Origin: Bemisia tabaci
Taxonomy: Eukaryota; Arthropoda; Insecta; Hemiptera; Aleyrodidae
Length of the DNA stretch: 64,000 nt
Direction of reading: 5' to 3'
Assembly: GCF_918797505.1 (NCBI RefSeq)
Contig: NC_092797.1
Coordinates: forward strand, 18,551,372-18,615,371
Shown here: positions 19,673 to 30,520 of the stretch, piece after piece
Layout: each line of letters begins with the position of its first letter
How positions within the stretch are numbered: the first letter of the stretch is position 1
Notes under the pieces: generated by a model
The model's input: only the letters and a program-made list of their open reading frames with translations
Database searches by the model: none
What the model was told of the DNA's origin: nothing
Program-made: the position numbers and the translations under genes

Positions 19673-22600
19673 ATGCTAGAGAGCAAAATTAAAAGAGTTC
19701 CTGGTCGACTCCCTCCAATCTCGAGTCAAGACAAAGAGAGCCAGGTAGAAGATATCTCCAAATTGCCAAAATCTAAACTCCTGGAGCTTATCGACAGACA
19801 GAAGAAAATCGTGAATAACAGGTACTCCTTTTTTTATGCTTGCGGAATGCATCCCCCGATGCTCATGACTTCTTTGTCTTTCATTATCAACTTCACGTAT
19901 CTTTTGTCTGAAGAGCTTGCTCATTGCACTTATATTGAGACCAAAATTAAGTCATCGCCACATCAATTCACCCATGGAGCAATCTGAAAGCATGCACTAA
20001 TTTGTTAAATCAGAGTTTAGAGTTTCATTTTTGTGTCTAAAATTGATAGCAAGTTCTAGCTGCACAAGTTAAAGTAAAGATAGATATGGCCCAGTCCTTA
20101 CAGTTTATAAAATACGTCTTGATGTAAGCATCAACCTCTAAAGTTGGATGAGCATTGAGATAATAACCTGTGAATTTATTCGTAAATATGCACATCACTG
20201 GGCAATCACAGGAAGTTGAGTAACGCTGACTGTTTTGGGTGAGGTAAATCTGTAGCTAAATAGTTAAGTTAGACATAGCAACTGTGAAACTACCACACCA
20301 CCTCTCCTGTTTCTAGTGTTCAATAATCTTTGCTCTCACTTTATTTTTTTGAAGGAGAACAAATCAGTATCATTCCTCAAAGTTTTTGCACATTTTTCCT
20401 CCTTCAGAGAAGGAAAATCACATAATTTTTCAAGAATTGAAGTCGTGTAGTTTTCTACTTAAGGAACAGAGTATGATAGGAAGTCTGTAACATCAGAAAC
20501 GGAGATAAGTGGTCTGGTAGTTTCACTGTTGATAGGAATTAATTAATGCCCTGAGTAGAGCCTTTTACTCATGTTGTTGAGAGGATGATTATAGCACTGT
20601 TTTCACTGTTGTACGTCCGGTTGCGTAGATATTTTAGTATTAGAGATTGGATAGGATCCTTACCTCCAGGCAGAGGAATGATGAGCATGAGCCACCTTCT
20701 CTTAATCTGTCTCTTAGTTGTTTGCTTATGGCTCCCAGATCTATTCAACAGAATCCAGCTCCAAGTTTAAGGTGTTGTTTCAGCTAGAAAGATCAAGTTT
20801 TAACCAACAGAATCCTCAGCTGTCATTGTATTCCATCTTCCATAGCTGTAGCAATTTGTGCCTTACACACTAATTACATTGCTCAGGGTATCAAGAGACC
20901 GTAATTGTTACATTTCGTAATAATAAATAAAAAAACATGTATATTCTCAATGTGCCCTAAAGCAAGAGAAAACCATGAAGTCTAAGTATTGCAAATTTTT
21001 CTAGTGGAAGATACTAAAGCATAAGAAAGTATGCAAACAGCAACAGCCACCATCCATCGGCGGATCCAGCAATTTGGCAACACCAGATTTTCTCCATTTA
21101 AACCTATGGAAACGTATCGATTCTTCGAGGGACCAGGTGCTCCGTCAAGAATCAATGGAGAATTTGCACGCAATTTTTTTATTGCTTCATCTGAAAGTGC
21201 CTAATGAGCTGAGTTCGCAATATTTTTCATAATTTTTTTCTGACATGGGAAATTGGAGAAAAATTGATTTAAAAATGAGAAAATGCGCCGCCTTGTGACG
21301 TCATCTGGCGGCATTTCCCATTTAAACACATGTATTTTAGCAGAATCGGTTATTTTGTCATATCTCCTCTAATAATCGCTCAATTTATGAATCAAGGGTA
21401 TCTTCGTGTTCAGTTCACTCAGAGGATTCCACTTAAACAGGAAATTCATCAAATTTCAGACCCTTGCAAATTCTCCATTGTTCAGCATAGGTTTAAATGG
21501 AGGAAGTCCGGTGTTGCCAAGTTGCTGGATCCGCCTCTGCCACCATCGTACCTACACAATATCCAACTTGGTAGAATGGTTTTTACATCAAATCGCCCTT
21601 TCAGATTAAGTAGCACATGAATTTACAAAGTTTGATTTTTCATGTAAGTATCAAGTATTCATACAAGTCGCTCAAATTAAACTCCTGCATATCTCAATGA
21701 GCCAGCTATCATCATCGCAAGAATGACTGTTTCAAGAGCACTGAGCTGTGTTCAAAGATTTCAAATGTGGTTGCATTCCTTATCAGCTAGGTAGTCAAAG
21801 CTGAGTAGTTATAAGAGCCATCTTTAAGTAACAGAAGGATTGATTGATCTTGAGGTCATCACAGATCTTCCCCTTGTCAGTCTGACTGGACATTTAGTAT
21901 CAAGAAGTTTTTATTCATACTCTGGCAATATTCTCAGGTTAATTTTTATCCAACTGATTCTCACACAGATAGCAAAAATTGAATAAATTTGGTCAATAAT
22001 GTGTTTTAAAAAAAGTAAGCATCCCTTATGGACAAGAAACATGGCTAAGTAAAATAGCTTTTGTATCATCAAGACTGAAGAAAAGTTGCACTAGCAAGCC
22101 TTTATTAGACTAGTCTGAATAGACTGAGAAAGAAATTCTATAGGAAAAATTTGTAGATATTTCTTGTAGGTACTATTTTTAACTCATTACTCTCGTGCCT
22201 ATCTCTGGTGGAGGAAAACATAGTCATTCCTCGACCCTTTTTTATTCGGGGAATTCCCTACAGAACTTTCAATCTGAATATGATCGAATGAAGATAGTTA
22301 TTTCTTATTTTTCTATGCTACCCTTACTTCATTATTGAGCAGTTGATTTTTTTACTTGATTTTAATGATTAATATTTATTATGCCTTTGAATTTTTCAGA
22401 GCTTTTCTCAGCAGACTTCCGGATAAAGGTGCTAAAATTACTTCAAAGTATGAAAATTTACTGGCCGAGCTGAAGAAACGAGAGGATACAGAGACGAACC
22501 TGTGTAGTTTGATGTCAACTTTGGCTGTTGGTAAACAAGAAGTGGCAGATATCGAATGGACTGGAAATTGCAATCCGGGAATCTCAAGAACCAAGGCTGC

Positions 22601-25600
22601 TGACGAAGGGGCAGAAGATAGTGATTCGGAGGATGTTGATCCATTGAAAATAATTGCCACCCATTCTGGCGCCGGGTTTGCAAAAAAGGAACTGCGGTTA
22701 GTATATCAAAGCCTAATAGTGAAAAATGAGTATCTCAATTTCAACGTACTCACAACTCTCCAATTAGAGTTTGTTCTCTTTAATGAAGGTTAATCAATAT
22801 ATTTCCTTGCAATTTTTTGTGATTTTTAAAAATGAGTGAAGGCCATTAATAGAAAGTCTCATGGAAACTGTTGTTTAGTTTTCCTGTAAAAGAGTGAAAC
22901 AAGAAGAGAGACTTTCAAGAACTTTCCAATCTGAGATACCCCTCTTTCCCACTTAAATCATTGATGCAAGTTTGAGCCTTTAATTTGTATTAAAATAAAG
23001 GGAAGATCAGATGTGTATGATGGAGCTTAGTTTTAAACTTTGCTGCCCTTGTTGATTTTGAATTTTTTTCCCAATAATTGTATCCAACTTCTATGACATG
23101 AAAGCAGAGCTTAAAAAGAAGGAAAAAAAAAGAAAGAATAAGGATTTCAGGAACTGTACTAACCCAGAATCTCGAAATAGAAGTTGCAATTTTGGCAAAG
23201 TGGATAGAATAATCTGTATCCTCTGCATAAAATCAAGGATCTCATTCATGCAATTATGCAAACATGATTTTAAGGATACCAAAATGAAGAAACTTTAAGA
23301 GAAGAAAATAGTTGGTATAACCTATTTTCTTGATTTTAGAAACAAGGAAATATCTGCAGAAATTATAAGCTCAAGAGATCCTGAAGTTATTTCTAAAGTC
23401 TTATCACTTTCACTAAGTTGATTATTTTCTGATTTTGTTTCAGGATTGAGAAGCCACAGGAAAGCTTAATAAAAGAATCAGATTTGAAAGATGATGATGC
23501 GCCAAATAGACTTGGAACAACAAATGAACAAGAGGAAGAAGTAGCTTCAGCTTTGAGAAATATTGAAGAATATGCAGTTCATTTATGTGAGAAATTTGAT
23601 GTAACATCTCCCAAAAAGGATGAAAAATTTTATCCGCATAAAACTGTCAAAGAGAAGCATGTAAATAAGTCCAAAGAAAGTTTAAGTCAGAAAGACAAGC
23701 CGTGGTGGGAAGTCACCGCTGCAACACCTCCTCTTCCTGTCCATGAAACCGTTAAAGTTGTTAGTCTTAAAGAATCCCTCGTCATACAGCAAAAACAAGC
23801 TGAACAGTTAAAGGTATAATCATTTTTATTATATTCATATTTTTTTTTTTTGACATGTTGTATAAACAGAGCGTTGGTAATTTTGCCAAAATGCGCTTAG
23901 ATTCAGTCCAAACCTGATGTCTTATCATGCAGAAAAAGCTCATTTAAGTACCAATTTCTTTCAAGATTGTTATCGACGGTGTAAGTCGGCAATCACATAA
24001 CTTGGTTTGTGACGTGGCAGACTTCCTGTCATACTTTATTTTTTAAATAGAAGACAACTCAATGGCAATTCTTTAAAACTTCTGTAATTTTTTTTCTCTG
24101 TACGAAGAAAATTCTGCATAAACTTCAAGGAATGATGTCAACTTGCTCTCCTTTAAAAAATAACATAGAATCGGAGTTTTTCAGACACCGCAAACGAGTT
24201 ATGTGATTGTCGACTTACACAGTTGTTATGCTGTCAGGAGCAACACCAGTTAGATCAATCAGGGAGGCAGCTGCAGACGCATTTCAGATCTAATATGACC
24301 CAGCATCAGTGGAGCACAAGGATATTATGATTGTCTAACAACTATCTTAATTGAAATAGTTGCTGATCAAAACTTTTGTTGCAAACTGACTTACATTAAA
24401 TATTCAGTTTGTTTATTTATTTTACTTTACTCACTCTTTTGAACTGTGATAAAACCGGCTACAGTTTAAGGTGAATCCAGGCTCAGAACTTTGCGATTTG
24501 GCCACCACGTCGCGCTGCTCAGAATAGCCGTATATATTTGCCAAAATAATAAAAACCGTAATACTTATTCAAGATTGGGTATCCAGGGGATATAGCAACA
24601 TACTTGAGGAACATTCAATAAAAAAATCTTCTCAAAATTCCTAAAAATAAAGTCGTAACTACGGCGGAAAGGGGAATAATCAAAAAATTGTAAATAGGAT
24701 CTTTAAAAACTAATAATATGTAAACTTAGGCCTTCAGGTGATACCCTGTCACGTATCATTCTACTCTGTCATTTAACAAGTAAAATAATTGTTTGGAAAA
24801 AAAAAAAAAAAAAACTACGGCGGAAAGTAATGCCCATTGCGGCAATGGGAGAGAGAGAGACAGAACATGAGGGAGTCGGTTGTGCGCTCGGCCGCCGCCT
24901 CTGAGCTGAAAGTTTCAGCCATACTTTCTCTGCGCTTGTAATTCTAATTGCCAATATTTTTGGCTCAAAAAATCAAGCAAAAAATAATCTATATCTTGTG
25001 GATCTGCTTTTTGTAATTTGAGGAATATTATTTCAGTAATCGTAGAAGGAAAGTGAAATTCTCAGTGGTGACTGGTGGCGCTATCTCTAATCTTGAATTA
25101 TCCCTAATCGAACCCTGGATTCACCTTAAGTCAATTAGTTTGCAGAATTTTCATTTGATCTGTTTTTTTACTCACTCATACGTCTGTTGTAAATCTTAGG
25201 AAAAAAGTGCAAAATTTGACGGAGTTTTGAGAGAATTTAATGAAAGTAAGTAGAAATAGGAAATGGCTGTGGTGAAACTCTTTTTATTCCCGAGTCAAAT
25301 AAGCAGAAGGAACGGTCTCATAACTTTTTCAAACATTATTCTATGATACTAACTTAAATCAATGTTCCAAAGATCTCTTTCCAACTTTTGTCAGATCATG
25401 TTTCCCAGGTATCAGAGGATGTTTTGAAAAATTAGACCATCAGATTTTGACACTTCAGTTTCTTTGCTAATGTAAAAATTTGTTATCCTTATCATGACTT
25501 TTTTTTCCGACCTCTTACCATTGCTATTTTTAACGCACCATTCATTGATCTGTTCCAGGAAGTACAAGCAAAACATGCTGCTGAACGTTTGATCAGGATG

Positions 25601-25768
25601 CGTGGAATATTTCCAGATTCAACCTCTGTACCTTCAAATTTCGGTGACTATCGAGAACATAAAGAGGTGGACTCTGATGGAACCTCTGATGACGAAGAAA
25701 AAGAGTGTCTGGATGAGGAAGTTGAACGAGAAAGGGATGTTGCTGTATTTTATAATGTCGTCGATTAA
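19673..25768 (+). CDS. POLR2M: RNA polymerase II subunit M / Gdown1 homologue
   Basis: Gdown1 binds RNA polymerase II, competes with TFIIF and makes the enzyme dependent on Mediator. Four exons: 19,673-19,821, 22,400-22,696, 23,444-23,813 and 25,559-25,768. Introns are GT..AG with matching phases 2, 2 and 0, giving 341 residues (human 368). The N-terminal conserved block is ISKLPKSKLLELIDRQKKIV followed across the first splice by LSRLPDKGAKI (about residues 53-63). The middle is acidic and serine-rich. The C-terminal block has WWEVTAATPPLPVH and VSLKESLVIQQKQ (about 236-268), then EVQAKHAAERLIRM and an acidic YREHKEVDSDGTSDDEE tail, in the same order as vertebrate Gdown1. Introns 1 and 3 are loaded with MITEs. 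A 3' poly(A) signal was not clear. Confidence 0.92.
20274..20536. mobile_element. MITE family F, copy 2 (worn, in POLR2M intron 1)
   Basis: Reverse orientation relative to the copy at 11,862. It has GAAGGAGAACAAATCAGTAT, GAGTATGATAGGAAGTCTGT and the ends AACTGTGAAACTACCA / TGGTAGTTTCACTGTTGATA. It is more diverged than the other copies and so probably older. Confidence 0.65.
21059..21541. mobile_element. MITE family C, copy 3, interrupted by another MITE
   Basis: The left half (GGCGGATCCAGCAATTTGGCA ... AGGTGCTCCGTCAAGAATCA) ends at 21,156. The right half (TTGTTCAGCATAGGTTTAAA ... GGATCCGCCTCTGCC) resumes after 21,478. The gap is filled by the insertion at 21,157-21,476. The whole lies in POLR2M intron 1. 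Confidence 0.75.
21157..21476. mobile_element. Nested 320 bp MITE inside family C copy 3
   Basis: The ends GGAGAATTTGCA and TGCAAATTCTCC are inverted copies. AT flanks both sides (21,155-21,156 and 21,477-21,478). Removing it rejoins the host MITE in the order seen at 3,060-3,085. The open frames across it are not genes. Confidence 0.75.
23971..24227. mobile_element. MITE family F, copy 3 (in POLR2M intron 3)
   Basis: TATCGACGGTGTAAGTCGGC on the left and ATTGTCGACTTACACAGTTG on the right. The interior is highly similar to 11,862-12,122, including CTTCCTGTCATACTTTATTT and CAGACACCGCAAACGAGTTA. Confidence 0.8.
24470..25125. mobile_element. piggyBac-like MITE, 656 bp, TTAA-flanked (in POLR2M intron 3)
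   Basis: GGTGAATCCAGG at 24,470 mirrors CCTGGATTCACC ending at 25,125. TTAA lies on both outer sides (24,466-24,469 and 25,126-25,129), the typical piggyBac target duplication. The interior has a poly-A tract, two ACTACGGCGGAAAG words and a GC-rich GGCCGCCGCCTC block, and no transposase frame. The superfamily is inferred from the target site only. Confidence 0.75.
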
Positions 25769-26947
25769 CAGCAGGTTTGTTTCCATATTCTGGAAAATTA
25801 TATCTTATACTCTCTAGGAAAGTGTTTGCTCTCAATGCCAGTCGGTTCCTTGTGCACATTGTTCTTTTAGGAATTAAAAAACTGAAAGGTAAGTTGCATT
25901 TTAAGCGCATAAAAATGATTTTTAATAAGATTGAATTGCCCAGTTTGACTCAGACTTCAGAGGAATGGCTACCATGCAGTATTTAGGTCATCATTTCAGA
26001 TTGTTTAACATTATTTTATTGAAATTTCTTAATCTAATTCATTTTCACAACAAAATCTTTTTTAATTCATTTTATAATATTCAATAATCCTTTGAATTCA
26101 GGAGAAGTGAACAAGTAAGTGCTAGATGCTCAGTATTTCAGTCTGGGGACAAATTGGTGCAACATTTTATTCAATGAACCATGAACTCGATTACAAACGC
26201 TTATTCCTCTCAATATAAAGGTGCTGAGTGCAAGATATATTTTTCTCAGTTGCTCTGTTTGAGAATTTCAGCAAATATTCTATAGAAGAAATTATGGAAA
26301 AATCATCTAGAATTTAGATTTTTCTTTTGGACATAAATTAGCGGCAGAGATTCTGACCAGGACTTTGTACTATTAATAAGATTTTGCTGCTTTCGAGTAA
26401 TTCATCTTGTGAGGAACATTATTCTAATACCAAATCTAATCCCCTAAAAGTGTTCCATGCTGTAGTAGACATTGAAAATTTTTTGGAATATACAAGTAAA
26501 ATACTTTCAATAGTAAGCCAAGAAAAACAAGCTCTTTAAAAAATGCATTATAAAAATCAAATAATGAATCTCAATAGATATAATTTCCTCTGAGAGTATT
26601 CAAACTTCTTCCCCCCCCCCTCCCTAGGATTTCTGCATTCTTTGGGTCACTATATGAGGTTTAAACCGGAAAAAGAGTAACCTGTTTTATCTTTAAAATC
26701 TTATGTGAAAACGATTCACACAATGGGAAGTTTGGAAGTCAACTCCTAAACAAGATATTAACCAGCACCTATTTTTTACACAGATCAAATGGAAGTTAGA
26801 TTATACAGATGCTGTCATTTGTACTCTTGCCATTTAACTATTGTCAATTGTGGACACCCAGAATTGTGTTGATTCGTAGATTTTTCATAGCATGTTTATT
26901 TTTCCTCGTGAAATTTTGTGAAAAGAGAATTAGCCAGGCAGTGCTCT
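25769..26947. other. Region downstream of POLR2M: UTR or intergenic
   Basis: AT-rich sequence with no supported coding exon. It probably includes the POLR2M 3' UTR, but no canonical AATAAA was found within about 900 bases; a variant ATTAAA lies near 25,873. From about 26,700 it carries dispersed-repeat sequence (ACAATGGGAAGTTTGGAAGT) related to 8,100-8,340, into which the LINE inserted. Confidence 0.4.
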
Positions 26948-26956
26948 ATTTCATAC

Positions 26957-29900
26957 ATACATAGGAGTCGCTTTTACAGCGCTCTTCGGCGCTCTGCGAC
27001 GCCCAATCGCCACAAAGCTCGGTCTTCCCACAGGTCATCAGGGAGTTGACACTCCCTCATCTCACTCAACACCCCCTGTCGCCACCCTCTCACTGGGCGT
27101 CCCCTACGTCTCCTCCCAGGAGGAACCCAATCAAGCATCTTTTTTGGCAGCCTCTCTTCAGTCATCCTATTGACATGACCATACCAGACAAGCTGTCTGG
27201 TCATGACGTCGAACACTATGTCATTTTCGACTTCCATTATCTGACGCACTCTATCATTACGGACCCGATCTCTCCTAGAAATTCCTGCCGACCGTCTCCA
27301 AAAATCCATCTCCGTTGCTCTTAGCATATCCTGTGTCCGTTTCTTCAGCTGCCAAACTTCACATCCGTATGTTAATATACTTTTGACTACAGCGTTGTAT
27401 ATCCTCCTCTTGTTATCTTTGGAAATCCGCTGATCCCAGAGGATTCCATTTAACATCGCTATAGCCTTCCTTGCTAAGGTGTTCCTTTCCCTGATAGCTT
27501 GATCCGTCCTTCCATCCTGGGTCAACCGCACTCCCAAGTACTTAAAGTGCTCGCAGCCTTTGATCTGCTGCCCATCCTCCAACTCAATGCTTTGCTGATC
27601 ACCGCCAAAAGTCATCTTCTCAGATTTGGATATGCTGACTTCCAAACCCCACTTCCGATATTCTTCTACTAACTTGCGCATCATGTACTCCGCGTCATCT
27701 TGATCTTGAGCAACCACAACCTGGTCATCAGCAAAGCACAGAGTGAACAGAGTTTCAAGATCACCCAAGGGGACACCCATACCAGAGCACTTCCGTTTCC
27801 ATTCCTTTAGCACACATTCGAGGTAAATTTTAAATAATGTAGGCGACAAACAACATCCCTGTTTTAAACCCTTAGTCACATAAAATCCCGCTGAAAACCC
27901 CCCATGATACTTAATTTTGGTAAAACTCCCTTTATAAAATCGCTTGACAGCATCAATCAACCCCCCGTTAAAATTAGATTTTTCCAAGGCCTCCCAAAGT
28001 TTCACCAACGGCACACTGTCATACGCTTTCTGGAGATCCACGAAAATTAAATGCAGCTCCTGAGCTACGGCCATTTTCTTCTCAATGACCTGGACAATAA
28101 CAAAGAGGTGATCTATCGTAGACCTGCCAGCTCTAAAACCAGCCTGCTCCTCTGCTTCGTGATCCTGCCATTCGTCCTCGATCTTCGCTTTCAGTATCTT
28201 CCCGTACACTTTGCTTATTGTCCCGGTCACTGAGAGCCCTCGGTAGTTGTTACAGTCGTCCTTCCTTCCCTTCTTTTTGTAGATGGCCTTGATCCAAGAC
28301 TCCTTCCACTCCCTTGGTACCTCGTCACCCCTGATGCATTGTTGCATCAGTTTTCTGAGGCACTCAAAGAGCTTGGCAGTCCCGTACTTGACCAACTCGA
28401 CAGGAATCCCACCAGGACCCGGTGCTTTGTCATTAATTAGCTCTTTAACCGCTTTAATTATGTCACAAGTGTGGATCTCCAAGTTGTTCATTCTTCCGTT
28501 GTCCGTGCTGTTGTCTCGAAACTCTGGGCGCCTTTCCGTCAAAAGATCTTTAAAATGATCCTCCAGTTTTTTAAGTGATATCGGAGAAACGATGTCGCGC
28601 TTCATGTCTCTACGTAAACCTTTAATTAACTTCCAGCTCTCAGCACTTTTTCTCCCCCCTAGGTAGGTGTTAATTCTAGAACAGTTGCTTTCCCAAGCTT
28701 CATTCTTCTTCCGTGTTATGAGGCTCCTAACTCTAGACTGAGCTTTCCTGTAAGCAACTTTATCTTCAGCCTTCTTAGACGACAGAAATATAAGATGTTT
28801 TTGCCTCTTGAGATTTATCTCGTCTTCAATTTCTTCATCCCACCAGTAAGGATGCTGGTTTTTATTACTGGTTTTGCAAACACCTAGGGCTTCTTTAGCT
28901 GCAGAGTGGATACATTCTTTAATGAAATGATATTGTTCTTCAGTGGTACCCGAAAGCCCATCCCCCAACTTCTCATCCAAGCGTTTCCGATACAGAGCCT
29001 TGACACTAGGGTGCTCCAAACTTTCGATGTTGTATCTTACCTCACGCTCTTGCATCCCCTGTCCCTGCTGTTGTTCAGGCACTGGCTCTACATCCTTAGT
29101 TCCTTTAACGGGAAACGCTATATCTGCTCGGAGGAAATGATGGTCACTGCCGCAAGACAGTCCCCTGCACACTCTAACTTGCTGCAATTTCAGCTTAGTA
29201 GAGTGCTTAACAATCACATAATCGATGATGGATTTCAATCCTCGCGTTGGCTGGACCCAGGTATACTTATGGATGTCTTTGTGTTGGAAAAAGCCATTCA
29301 AAATTCTCATCTCACTTTGAGTACAAATTGAGACGAGCCGATCACCGTTATCATTAACAGCATCCTCTCCAAACGGTCCGACCACTTTACAGTTGACTCT
29401 TCGTCCCGTTCTGCTGTTCAAATCACCCATAAGAATGACCTCCCTGCCAGCACCAACGTTCAGAATTTCATCATTCAGATCTTCAAAAAATTGGTCCTTA
29501 CACGCGACAGTGGCATCATCATTGACACCGTACACTCCGAGCAGCGTGATCTTATGTCCGTATAGGTTGAGGTTCATTCTGATAAGTCGCTGGTTGACGG
29601 CCTCCCAGGTGCCCACATACTTACGTAGGCTTTTCCGCATGAGTATTGCTACTCCTTGCTGAGCACGCTGATCTTTGGCCACGCCGCTGTAGAATAGTCA
29701 TAGTCACCGTAATTCTCTAACCCGTGCCCTTTCTTCTTGGTCTCAGTAAGAACAGCGACATCCACTTCAAGCTTCTGGATCTCCGATATCACTTCCGGTA
29801 GCTTATTTGAAATGCCTTGGACATTCCACGTCCCAAATATCAATGTCCGTCTTAATTTTTGTCGACGTGTCCGTTTGTTTCCAGTGGTACCGAGGCTTGT

Positions 29901-30131
29901 TACGTTAGGTCGTTTGACAGTAAAACCTTTTACAAGTACCGGGGAGTCAGCCCGATGACTCAACCCCCAACCTGGAGGACCAGGGTTTGATTTCGGAGTT
30001 GCCTCTCCTAGACAGGTTGCTTTCGCTTCAGCTGAGAGCCCTGTCTGCCCTTCTAGCAGGTGGTTCATACGCCCAGAGGCCGGTGACCATCTCCACTATC
30101 CCCTTTAAGGCAGGGGCTACCAGCTGGGGTC
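26957..30131 (-). mobile_element. Near full-length RTE/CFDP2-like non-LTR retrotransposon (LINE)
   Basis: About 3.2 kb with a 9 bp target duplication ATTTCATAC at 26,948-26,956 and 30,132-30,140. It has a single coding region of endonuclease then reverse transcriptase, a short 5' leader and only 17 bases between the stop codon and the 3' end, which terminates in a TATG-type repeat. Size, single reading frame and short repeat tail fit the RTE clade; the exact clade is not proven. It lies just downstream of the large gene on the same strand. Confidence 0.88.
26974..30068 (-). pseudogene. LINE endonuclease-reverse transcriptase, one frameshift
   Basis: The upstream frame (30,068-29,649) carries a leader and the start of an AP-like endonuclease with GTWNVQG and VAVLTETKKKGHG. 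The downstream frame (29,682-26,974, 902 residues) continues with VILMGDLNSRTGR and SDHHFLRADI of the endonuclease. The reverse transcriptase follows, with LIFVDLQKAYDSV and the catalytic FADD (about 27,721-27,741). The C-terminus has a GHVNRMTEERLPKKMLDWVP block and a GRRRRGRPVRGWRQG motif. The two frames overlap near 29,649-29,700, where a one-base loss appears to have shifted the frame. No other break is seen, so the copy is young but disabled. Confidence 0.88.
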
Positions 30132-30140
30132 ATTTCATAC

Positions 30141-30520
30141 CTTGTCTATTTAAGGTCATCAAGTAATGAGTTTCTTCAGAAAACAAAATAAACGTTAAAA
30201 ACATGTGGTGTCTATTTTCAGGGAATAAGAAAAAGGCAGTATGAAAACATCTAAAAAGAATCATTTATTTGCTAAATTTTTAAAGGATATCTACATTTTT
30301 AAATTACATTTAAAGACTAATTTTAACCGACTTGTATTCTTGATTGTCTCTCTCTGTTTACAAAAATCCTATTTTCTCTAAAAAATTGATCATCTTATCG
30401 AATGGTTGAGGATGCTGTTTTAAGTTTGTAGTTTTAAATAAATCGACTCAGGAGTACTCATACTTCAAGTACTGAAACATATGTTACTATCATTCTATTT
30501 GGGGTTGTTCACAGCGCCCC
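30141..30520 (-). other. 3' flank of the large minus-strand gene
   Basis: Probably the 3' UTR of the gene ending at 30,521. A minus-strand AATAAA lies at about 30,263-30,268, roughly 255 bases past the stop. No open frame is present. Confidence 0.4.
30263..30268 (-). terminator. Candidate poly(A) signal of the large minus-strand gene
   Basis: AATAAA in the context GCAAATAAATG on the minus strand, downstream of the stop at 30,521. It is a position-based guess. Confidence 0.35.
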
